Assembly: GCF_002386345.1 (NCBI RefSeq)
Contig: NZ_CP023507.1
Span: forward strand, 1,887,501-1,951,500
Source of the DNA: Streptococcus oralis
Lineage (GTDB): Bacteria; Bacillota; Bacilli; Lactobacillales; Streptococcaceae
Reading direction: 5' to 3'
Length of the DNA: 64,000 nt
Part shown: positions 57,355 through 64,000 of the stretch, in pieces
How the letters are laid out: each line of letters opens with the position of its first letter
Position numbering within the stretch: the first letter of the stretch is position 1
Notes under the pieces: model-generated
Database searches by the model: none
What the model saw: the letters and a program-made list of their open reading frames with translations, nothing else
Told to the model about the DNA's origin: nothing
Program-made: the position numbers and the translations under genes

Positions 57355-58071
57355 ATGAAAAAATTGCTACATTTACAAGATTTGGATAAGTCTTTTGGTC
57401 GTCAAATGGTTCTGAATCATGTCAGCTTTGAATTGCATCCAGGAGAAATTATAGGATTAATTGGTCCGTCTGGTGCTGGTAAATCAACTATGATTAAAAC
57501 CATGTTAGGGATGGAAAAGGCTGATGGAGGCGTAGCTTTAGTGTTAAATCACACTATGCCCAATCGCCATATTTTAGGAGATATTGGCTATATGGCCCAA
57601 TCAGATGCTTTATACGAGTCCTTGTCAGGCCAAGAAAATCTGGAATTTTTTGGTCAGCTAAAGGGGCTTTCTAAAAAAGACCTAAAGGCGGAAATTGCTC
57701 ATATAGCTCAAGTAGTAGATCTGACAGACTACTTAAACAAGGCGGTATCTGGTTATTCTGGAGGAATGAAACGGCGTTTGTCTCTTGCTATCGCGCTGTT
57801 AGGAAATCCTCAACTCTTGATTTTGGACGAACCGACAGTTGGAATTGATCCTTCTCTTCGAAAGAAAATCTGGAAAGAATTATTCGCGCTTAGAGACAAT
57901 GGGGTTGGGATATTAGTTACTACCCATGTTATGGATGAAGCAGAGTTGACGGATAAGGTCGGCTTATTATTAGGCGGAAAAATCATTGCTTTTGATACAC
58001 CGCAACACTTAAAAGAAAGTTATCAAGTTTCAAGTATTGAAGAAGTATTTTTAAAAGCAGAAGGTGAGTAA
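57355..58071 (+). CDS. ABC exporter, ATP-binding protein
   Basis: 238 residues from the ATG at 57355 after AGGAGGAAG; a GTG at 57325 lies inside the second operator. Walker A GPSGAGKST, signature YSGGMKRR, Walker B LLILDEPTVGID and switch His in TTHVMDEAE are intact. It belongs to the drug/antibiotic export type (ABC-2 partner). The permease gene starts two bases after its stop. Confidence 0.92.
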   Translation: MKKLLHLQDLDKSFGRQMVLNHVSFELHPGEIIGLIGPSGAGKSTMIKTMLGMEKADGGVALVLNHTMPNRHILGDIGYMAQSDALYESLSGQENLEFFGQLKGLSKKDLKAEIAHIAQVVDLTDYLNKAVSGYSGGMKRRLSLAIALLGNPQLLILDEPTVGIDPSLRKKIWKELFALRDNGVGILVTTHVMDEAELTDKVGLLLGGKIIAFDTPQHLKESYQVSSIEEVFLKAEGE

Positions 58072-58072
58072 A

Positions 58073-59155
58073 ATGAGAACAATAGCGATTGCAAAAAAGG
58101 TCATCAAAGAATTACTTCGTGACAAACGAACTCTAGCCCTGATGTTTATAGCACCTGTTTTTATCATGTGGTTGATGAACCTCATGTTTTCAGCTAGTAC
58201 AACCGTGAATGTCAAGTTGGCAACACAAGATCTACCAACTGGTTTGGTAACGAAAATGGATGAGCTCGATCATGTGGACGTCGAGACTTATCAAGACTTA
58301 GATCAAGCCAAAGAAGCGCTAGCAAATGAAAAAGTCGATGCTGTGATTTCTTATAAAAACGGTGAGTACCAGGTCGACTACGCAAACACAGACGCCTCCA
58401 AGACCTCTATGATACGACAAGTGTTACGGACAAGTATCGCCAGTGAAGGCACCGATCAGTTACTATCTCGTGTCAAACAAGCCCTTCCACAATTGGAATC
58501 GGATGCAAAAACACCAGAAATCAAGGAGTCTTACCAGTATGGAGATGAAAATACAAGCTTCTTTACCAGTATGATTCCGGTTTTGATAGGTTTTGTAGTT
58601 TTCTTCTTTGTCTTTTTGATTTCAGGTATGGCGCTTTTGAAAGAGCGCACCAGTGGAACACTAGAACGTTTGTTAGCAACACCAGTGAAACGATCTGAAA
58701 TCGTCTATGGCTATATGTTGTCTTACGGTATTATTGCGATTTTTCAAACGGCAGTTGTCGTTTTAGCAGCAATTTGGCTACTAGATGTAGAAGTTGTAGG
58801 AAGTATTTTAAATGTTATAATAGTTAATGTGGTACTGGCTCTTGTAGCACTAGCTTTTGGAATTCTCTTGTCTACTCTAGCAAAATCGGAATTCCAAATG
58901 ATGCAATTTATTCCTCTCGTGATTATGCCCCAACTTTTTTTCTCAGGGATTATTCCATTGTCATCCATGGGAGAATGGGCTCCAACTGTGGGGAAATTTT
59001 TGCCATTAACCTATTCTGGTGATGCAATAAGCCAGATTATTCTTTACGGACACAATCTTGGTGATATTTTGCCAAATCTTGGTGTTTTAATGATTTTCTT
59101 GATCATTTTAACAATTCTCAATATTGTTGGATTGCGTCGTTATCGTAAAGTTTAG
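58073..59155 (+). CDS. ABC-2 type exporter, permease
   Basis: 360 residues from the ATG at 58073. An N-terminal helix (LALMFIAPVFIMWLMNLMFS) is followed by an external domain of about 150 residues and five C-terminal helices with LLKERTSGTLERLLATP, the ABC-2 signature. With the ATPase it should export a hydrophobic compound or peptide. The substrate is unknown. Regulated by the downstream TetR protein. Confidence 0.9.
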   Translation: MRTIAIAKKVIKELLRDKRTLALMFIAPVFIMWLMNLMFSASTTVNVKLATQDLPTGLVTKMDELDHVDVETYQDLDQAKEALANEKVDAVISYKNGEYQVDYANTDASKTSMIRQVLRTSIASEGTDQLLSRVKQALPQLESDAKTPEIKESYQYGDENTSFFTSMIPVLIGFVVFFFVFLISGMALLKERTSGTLERLLATPVKRSEIVYGYMLSYGIIAIFQTAVVVLAAIWLLDVEVVGSILNVIIVNVVLALVALAFGILLSTLAKSEFQMMQFIPLVIMPQLFFSGIIPLSSMGEWAPTVGKFLPLTYSGDAISQIILYGHNLGDILPNLGVLMIFLIILTILNIVGLRRYRKV

Positions 59156-59194
59156 AAATCAACATAAATAATGCTAAAAAGGTGTGAAGATTAG

Positions 59195-59818
59195 ATGGAT
59201 AAGACTGTTTTTGAATCGTTTGAAGATTACTTAGAAGAAGCGAATTACCCTCAAGGAAAGAAAAAAATCATGCAGGCAGCAGTGGATCTCATATCAACTA
59301 GGAGTTACCATGGGACCTCAACTCTTCACATAGCTGAGCGTGCTGGACTAAGCCAGGCAACTTTGTTTAAGTATTTTAAGACGAAGGATGATCTACTGAC
59401 GGCTATTTTACATCCTGTAGTCCCAAGCATTTTCGGTAGTTTTTTTGAGGAACTCTTAGCTTTTGAAACGACAGAAGAGAGGGTTCGTTATCTCGTCCAC
59501 GATCGTATGAGCTATCTCAAAAAAAATCGTGCTTTGATGAAAATCATTCTGCAGGAGAGTTTTTCAAATAAAAAACTAAAAAATGAACAGATTTTTATCT
59601 GGAATGCTATTCAAGATAAACTTCGAGTACTTCATAAGGAATTGCTAGCAGATCCACGTGTAAATCCAGAGTTAACGATTCCTCAAATGGTTCGTATTTG
59701 TGTTGCTCCATTGTTGGCTTACTTCGCTCAACTTTATATCGTTAGCGACAATGGAGAAATAAAGGAAGAGGACCTAGACTTATTAGAAAAACAGATTTTG
59801 GGTGCTTTGTGGAAATAG
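59195..59818 (+). CDS. TetR family regulator of the ABC exporter
   Basis: 207 residues. The N-terminal helix-turn-helix (ISTRSYHGTSTLHIAERAGL then TLFKYFKTKDDLL) is typical, and the C-terminal ligand domain is unassigned. It is the third gene of the operon, so it should repress its own synthesis through the two GTGAGT/ACTCAC operators. Confidence 0.9.
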   Translation: MDKTVFESFEDYLEEANYPQGKKKIMQAAVDLISTRSYHGTSTLHIAERAGLSQATLFKYFKTKDDLLTAILHPVVPSIFGSFFEELLAFETTEERVRYLVHDRMSYLKKNRALMKIILQESFSNKKLKNEQIFIWNAIQDKLRVLHKELLADPRVNPELTIPQMVRICVAPLLAYFAQLYIVSDNGEIKEEDLDLLEKQILGALWK

Positions 59819-59867
59819 GGGAGTTCTAGAGGAGCTAAGATTTATTTACTTGACTTTCAAACAAGCT

Positions 59868-59909
59868 AAAAAAGACATGTTCTGCTTATTTCAGATTCAT
59901 GTCTTTTTT
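59868..59909 (+). terminator. Terminator of the exporter operon
   Basis: AAAAAAGACATG pairs with CATGTCTTTTTT around an 18-base loop. Confidence 0.85.
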
Positions 59910-59936
59910 GTTGTTGGATTTGGTATGTGTTTATAA

Positions 59937-60068
59937 GTCCTCAATCATTTTGCCAAAACAGAAACCGACTTCTCCAGCGGTGCAACGATTTCTCAAGTGT
60001 ATGGAAGAGGAGATTTCTGGATTGATAAAGACAACTCCTTGACACTTCGTCAGCTTTTGATACAATAG
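59937..60068 (+). pseudogene. Fragment of an unidentified gene
   Basis: A start-less frame of 43 codons reads FAKTETDFSSGATISQVYGR then FWIDKDNSLTLRQLLIQ to a stop. The composition is that of a real protein, but its start is missing. It overlaps the promoter of the next gene. Confidence 0.3.
60039..60066 (+). promoter_or_regulatory. Promoter of the phosphorylase-trkH-trkA group
   Basis: TTGACA (60039-60044), 16-base spacer, TACAAT (60061-60066). Confidence 0.72.
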
Positions 60069-60091
60069 TACAAAATTAGAGGAGGTGGGCT

Positions 60092-60856
60092 ATGATTCAG
60101 AAACATGCGATTCCCATTTTAGAGTTTGACGACAACCCCCAGGCGGTCCTTATGCCAAATCACGAGGGGCTAGATTTAAAGTTGCCAAAGAAGTGCATCT
60201 ATGCATTTTTGGAGGAGGAGATTGACCGCTACGCTCAGGAAGTAGGGGCGGATTGTGTTGGTGAGTTCGTTTCGGCCACCAAGACTTATCCAGTCTATGT
60301 CCTCAACTACAAGGGCGAGGAGATCTGTCTAGCCCAGGCGCCCGTGGGCTCTGCCCCAGCGGCCCAGTTTATGGATTGGTTGATTGGCTATGGTGTGGAG
60401 CAAATCATTTCCACTGGAACCTGTGGAGTCCTAGCCGATATAGAGGAAAATGCCTTTCTCGTCCCTGTTCGCGCTTTGCGAGATGAGGGGACCAGCTACC
60501 ACTATGTAGCGCCTTCTCGTTATATGGAGATGCAGATTGAGGCTATCTCTGCCATTGAGCAAGTCTTGGAACAAAGAGGCATTCCTTACGAGGAGGTCAT
60601 GACCTGGACGACAGATGGTTTTTATCGAGAGACGGCTGAAAAAGTTGCCTATCGCAAGGAAGAAGGCTGTGCTGTTGTGGAGATGGAGTGTTCTGCTCTT
60701 GCGGCAGTTGCCCAACTACGTGGGGTTGTCTGGGGGGAATTGCTCTTTACCGCAGATTCCTTGGCAGATCTGGACAACTACAACAGTCGTGACTGGGGCT
60801 CTGAAGCTTTTGATAAGGCACTCGAACTCTGTCTTGCCATTGTGCACCACATGTGA
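60092..60856 (+). CDS. Nucleoside phosphorylase (PNP/UDP family)
   Basis: 254 residues behind AGAGGAGG. APVGSAPAAQFMDWLIGYG and ISTGTCGVL are phosphate and substrate loops, and VVEMECSALAAVAQLRG is the conserved nucleoside-binding segment of the purine/uridine phosphorylase family. The nucleoside specificity cannot be told. It precedes the potassium uptake genes by 33 bases and may share their transcript. Confidence 0.85.
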   Translation: MIQKHAIPILEFDDNPQAVLMPNHEGLDLKLPKKCIYAFLEEEIDRYAQEVGADCVGEFVSATKTYPVYVLNYKGEEICLAQAPVGSAPAAQFMDWLIGYGVEQIISTGTCGVLADIEENAFLVPVRALRDEGTSYHYVAPSRYMEMQIEAISAIEQVLEQRGIPYEEVMTWTTDGFYRETAEKVAYRKEEGCAVVEMECSALAAVAQLRGVVWGELLFTADSLADLDNYNSRDWGSEAFDKALELCLAIVHHM

Positions 60857-60889
60857 GTGTTCTGACTGTTTTTATGGTAAAATGTAGCT

Positions 60890-62269
60890 ATGTTATTCAA
60901 ATCTTTTTTGGAAAAAATCAAGACGACGCTGTCTCGGTTATCACCAGCCCGTCGCATCTTTTTAAGTTTTGCCTTAGTTATCTTCTTGGGCTCGCTCCTT
61001 TTAAGCCTTCCCTTTGTGCAAGCAACAACGTCACAAGCGACCTACTTTGATCATCTCTTTACAACGGTATCCATGGTCTGTGTTACAGGGCTCTTCACCC
61101 TGCCAGTGGCCTCTACTTATAATATATGGGGCCAGTTGATCTGTATGCTCTTAATCCAGATTGGTGGTTTGGGGCTCATGACCTTTATCGGAATCTTTTA
61201 TATCCAAGGCAAGCAAAAGCTCAGTCTTCGTGGCCGTGAGACCATTCAAGAAAGTTTCAGTTATGGAGAAACTCAGTCCTTAAAGGACTTTATTCGCTCG
61301 ATCTTTTTGACGACTTTTTTGGTGGAAGGGATTGGTGCCTTTCTCCTGAGTTTTCGCTTTATTCCTGAATTTGGCTGGGGACGAGGGGTGTTAACTTCTA
61401 TCTTTTTGGCTGTTTCAGCCTTCTGTAATGCTGGATTTGATAATTTTGGAAGTACGAGTTTGGTAGCTTTTCAAACGGACCCCTTGATCAATCTAGTGAT
61501 TGCAGGATTGATTATCACGGGTGGGCTAGGATTTATGGTCTGGTTTGACCTAGCGACCCAGTTTGGGAAAAAGAAAAAACGCCGCCTGCGTTTCCATACC
61601 AAGCTGGTTCTCTTTTTAACGGCGGGAATTTTACTCTTTGGAACCGTATCGACTTTATTCATCGAGTGGAATAATCCTGGAACGATTGGAAATCTTAGCG
61701 CCCCAGAGAAACTGCTGGTTAGTTTCTTCCAGACCGTTAGTATGAGAACGGCAGGTTTTGCTTCCATTGACTACACCCAGGCTCGACCAGTTACCTTGTT
61801 CATCTATATCCTACAGATGTTTCTAGGAGGGGCGCCTGGAGGGACAGCAGGGGGGCTCAAGATTACGACCTTCTTTGTCTTGTTGGTCTTCGCTCGTAGC
61901 GAACTATTGGGCTTGCCTCATGCCAATGTGGCTCGGAGGACCATTGAACCCCGAACCGTGCAAAAATCTTTCAGTGTCTTTATTATCTTCTTGCTAACAT
62001 TCTTGCTGGGCTTGATCCTACTAGGGATAACAGCAGAGGGAAATCCGCGCTTTATCTACCTCATGTTTGAGACCATTTCAGCCCTTGCGACAGTTGGAGT
62101 GACGGCAAATTTAACACCAGAGCTAGGCAAGATAGCCCTCAGCATCGTTATGTTGCTGATGTTTATCGGCCGTATTGGTCCCTTGACACTACTGGTCAGT
62201 GTAGCAGAATACCAGCCAGACAAGAAAGATACGATTCACTATATGAAAGCAGATATCACTATCGGATAA
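60890..62269 (+). CDS. trkH: Potassium uptake protein, TrkH/KtrB family
   Basis: 459 residues. Four membrane-pore-membrane repeats with filter Gly residues (TVSMVCVTGL, SAFCNAGFDNFG, SMRTAGFASID, SALATVGVTANL) and the intramembrane loop GGAPGGTAGGLKITTF identify a TrkH/KtrB potassium channel-like transporter. The cytosolic partner is encoded 13 bases downstream. Confidence 0.92.
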   Translation: MLFKSFLEKIKTTLSRLSPARRIFLSFALVIFLGSLLLSLPFVQATTSQATYFDHLFTTVSMVCVTGLFTLPVASTYNIWGQLICMLLIQIGGLGLMTFIGIFYIQGKQKLSLRGRETIQESFSYGETQSLKDFIRSIFLTTFLVEGIGAFLLSFRFIPEFGWGRGVLTSIFLAVSAFCNAGFDNFGSTSLVAFQTDPLINLVIAGLIITGGLGFMVWFDLATQFGKKKKRRLRFHTKLVLFLTAGILLFGTVSTLFIEWNNPGTIGNLSAPEKLLVSFFQTVSMRTAGFASIDYTQARPVTLFIYILQMFLGGAPGGTAGGLKITTFFVLLVFARSELLGLPHANVARRTIEPRTVQKSFSVFIIFLLTFLLGLILLGITAEGNPRFIYLMFETISALATVGVTANLTPELGKIALSIVMLLMFIGRIGPLTLLVSVAEYQPDKKDTIHYMKADITIG

Positions 62270-62282
62270 GAAAGGAAGAACG

Positions 62283-62948
62283 ATGTCAGATCGGACAATT
62301 GGAATTTTAGGCTTGGGAATTTTTGGGAGCAGTGTTTTGGCTGCCCTAGCCAAGCATGACATGAATATCATTGCTATTGATGACCACGAGGAACGCATTA
62401 ATCAATTTGAACCTGTGCTGGCGCGTGGAGTTGTTGGAGATATTACCGATGAAGAGCTCTTGCTCTCAGCAGGAATTGATACCTGCGATACAGTTGTGGT
62501 GGCAACTGGGGAAAATTTAGAATCTAGTGTGCTTGCAGTTATGCATTGCAAGAGTCTAGGAGTACCAACTGTTATTGCTAAGGTTAAAAGCCATACAGCA
62601 AAAAAAGTCCTTGAAAAAATTGGCGCAGATTCAGTCATCTCACCAGAGTTTGAGATGGGTCGTTCGTTGGCACAGACTATTTTATTTAATAACAGCGTTG
62701 ATGTTTTTCAGTTGGACAAAAATGTCTCGATAGTCGAAATGAAAATTCCAAGGTCGTGGGCAGGTAAGAGTCTAAGTGAACTTGATCTTCGAGGACAATA
62801 CAATCTCAATATTCTTGGTTTTCGTGACTATGAAAATGCTCCCTTGGATGTTCAATTTGGGCCGGATGATCTATTGAAAGCCGATGGCTATATGATGGCA
62901 GTAATCAATAACCAATATTTGGATAATCTAGCACACCTTAATGATTAA
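62283..62948 (+). CDS. trkA: Potassium uptake regulatory subunit, TrkA/KtrA family (CabP type)
   Basis: 221 residues. An N-terminal RCK domain with the Rossmann loop GILGLGIFGSSVLAAL and Asp in IIAIDDHEE binds nucleotide, and the C-terminal RCK_C domain (about 140-215) probably binds c-di-AMP. In S. pneumoniae the protein at this place (CabP) binds c-di-AMP and controls potassium uptake with TrkH. Same role inferred here. Confidence 0.9.
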   Translation: MSDRTIGILGLGIFGSSVLAALAKHDMNIIAIDDHEERINQFEPVLARGVVGDITDEELLLSAGIDTCDTVVVATGENLESSVLAVMHCKSLGVPTVIAKVKSHTAKKVLEKIGADSVISPEFEMGRSLAQTILFNNSVDVFQLDKNVSIVEMKIPRSWAGKSLSELDLRGQYNLNILGFRDYENAPLDVQFGPDDLLKADGYMMAVINNQYLDNLAHLND

Positions 62949-63007
62949 AAGAGAAATGACCATTCTTTTTTCTAGTGACTATTGAGTCAATATAAGTATT
63001 TTATAAG

Positions 63008-63049
63008 AAGGATTTAAGAAAAATTTTAACTTTTTCTTAATCCTTTTTA
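63008..63049 (+). terminator. Terminator of trkA
   Basis: AAGGATTTAAGAAAAA pairs with TTTTTCTTAATCCTT (one bulge), followed by TTTAATTTT. Confidence 0.75.
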
Positions 63050-63105
63050 ATTTTAGGAGATTATACTAGAGTCATCAAAAAAAAGAAAACTCTAAGGAGA
63101 ATCCT

Positions 63106-64000
63106 ATGAAATTCAATCCAAATCAGAGATATACTCGTTGGTCTATTCGCCGTCTCAGTGTCGGTGTTGCTTCAGTTGTTGTGGCTAGTGGTTTCTTTGT
63201 CCTAGTCGGTCAACCAAGTTCTGCACGTGCTGATGTCGTTAATCCGACTCCTGCCCAAGTCGTGTCAAACGACGCCTCAGTGAGTGAAAAGGGCGACCTA
63301 TCAGCAGAGGTTCTAAATAAAGCAGTCGATGTAGATCTTTCTTCAGAACAGTCTATTCCAACACCTCAAGCAAGTGTGGATACTACAAGCTCTTCAGAAA
63401 AAGCGGACGCAACTGCTAAAGATCCGGAAGTAGCGCCAAAAGAAGAAGTGCAAGCACAACCTGACTCTAAGAAACAAACAGAAGATGCAGTTAAACCTGT
63501 GGAAGGTTCTGAGTCTACAGTTTCTGGACAAGACCGTGAAGCTAGTGAAGCGCAACCAGCGACTACTCCAGCTGAAGTGCAAAAGGGTGTGGCCGACAAC
63601 ACCAAAGACACAGTAGATGTTCCAGCTAGCTACCTTGACAAAGCTAATTTCCCAGGACCATTTACAGCTGGTGTCAACCAAGTTATTCCATATGAATTCT
63701 TCGCTGGTGACGGCATGTTGACTCGCCTTATCTTGAAAGCATCCGATAAGGCCCCATGGTCAGACAACGGAACAGCTAAAAATCCTGCCCTCCCACCAGT
63801 AGAGAAACTGGGCAAAGGCCTTTACTTCTACGAAGTAGACTTGGCTGGCACCCAAGGTAAATCAGATAAAGAGCTTCTTGATTTCTTGAAACAAAACGGC
63901 ACTCAAAGCTATAAAGCTACTATCAAGGTGTACGGTGCAAAAGACAGCAAGCCTGACTTAACTAATCTGGTAGCGACTAAAGATTTGGATGTTAACTTGA
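63106..64000 (+). CDS. pavB: PavB-like surface adhesin, N-terminal part (partial)
   Basis: 298 codons to the window end. The YSIRK-like signal YTRWSIRRLSVGVASVVVAS ends near SSARADV. A long acidic Ser/Thr/Glu linker (about 50-170) follows, then a SSURE-type repeat starts at YLDKANFPGPFTAGVNQVIP with GDGMLTRLILKASDK and LGKGLYFYEVDL. In the pneumococcus SSURE repeats bind fibronectin and plasminogen and the protein is anchored by LPXTG. The repeats and anchor lie outside the window. The ATG follows AAGGAG. Confidence 0.85.
   Translation, partial: MKFNPNQRYTRWSIRRLSVGVASVVVASGFFVLVGQPSSARADVVNPTPAQVVSNDASVSEKGDLSAEVLNKAVDVDLSSEQSIPTPQASVDTTSSSEKADATAKDPEVAPKEEVQAQPDSKKQTEDAVKPVEGSESTVSGQDREASEAQPATTPAEVQKGVADNTKDTVDVPASYLDKANFPGPFTAGVNQVIPYEFFAGDGMLTRLILKASDKAPWSDNGTAKNPALPPVEKLGKGLYFYEVDLAGTQGKSDKELLDFLKQNGTQSYKATIKVYGAKDSKPDLTNLVATKDLDVNL

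Overview
The window reads as chromosomal DNA of a mitis-group Streptococcus (S. mitis, S. pseudopneumoniae or a close relative of S. pneumoniae). The gene order from the purA end through tadA, the SRP RNA, dut, radA, prs, recO, plsX, comAB, the purine genes, strH, bgaC with its PTS, trkH/trkA and a PavB-like adhesin follows the origin-proximal part of the pneumococcal chromosome as I remember it. A BOX element, a YSIRK/LPXTG hexosaminidase and an SSURE-type adhesin fit the same group. Differences from the remembered pneumococcal layout (no polA after prs, a GNAT gene between purN and purH, a lacD-type aldolase before galM, accessory islands among the pur genes) point to a commensal relative or a divergent strain.

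Layout. 1-9.9 kb: housekeeping genes (purA end, tadA, SRP RNA, dut, a cysteine hydrolase, radA, carbonic anhydrase, prs, CoA-binding protein, YeiH-type membrane protein, aminotransferase, recO, plsX, acpP). The dut-radA group carries a SigX-type cin-box. 10-11.9 kb: three tandem copies of a cin-box-like promoter, each followed by a 16-residue aromatic/cationic micropeptide gene, then double-glycine bacteriocin-like peptides and small membrane (immunity-like) proteins. 12.1-15.6 kb: comA and comB, the exporter that matures double-glycine peptides. 15.8-34.8 kb: purC-L-F-M-N-(GNAT)-H, D, E-K and B. This series is interrupted by two AT-rich islands: a three-gene operon (PD-(D/E)XK nuclease-like sce7726 protein, Beta/sce7725 protein, zinc-ribbon/RES-domain protein) and a frameshifted FRG-domain gene. 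Two multi-hairpin intergenic elements precede purE and purB.

34.8-48 kb is a glycan-use region: cell-wall beta-N-acetylhexosaminidase StrH, a GntR regulator (BgaR type), beta-galactosidase BgaC, a mannose-family PTS (IIB, IIC, IID, IIA), a SIS isomerase/deaminase, a tagatose-bisphosphate aldolase and galM, with cre sites and a BOX element. 48-53 kb holds a VOC protein and a group of unrecognised membrane proteins with debris of gene duplication. 53-55 kb holds a CsoR/CstR-type repressor, two single-domain rhodaneses with a matching operator, and the decayed tail of a CoA-disulfide reductase. 55-60 kb: an acetyltransferase, a beta-helix lipoprotein, and an ABC exporter with its TetR regulator and two operators. 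60-64 kb: a nucleoside phosphorylase, the TrkH/TrkA potassium uptake pair and the start of a PavB-like adhesin.

The two best candidates for undescribed biology are the triplicated competence-type micropeptide cassette upstream of comAB and the nuclease/Beta/RES operon between purH and purD. The frameshifted FRG gene is a third accessory locus in the same purine region.
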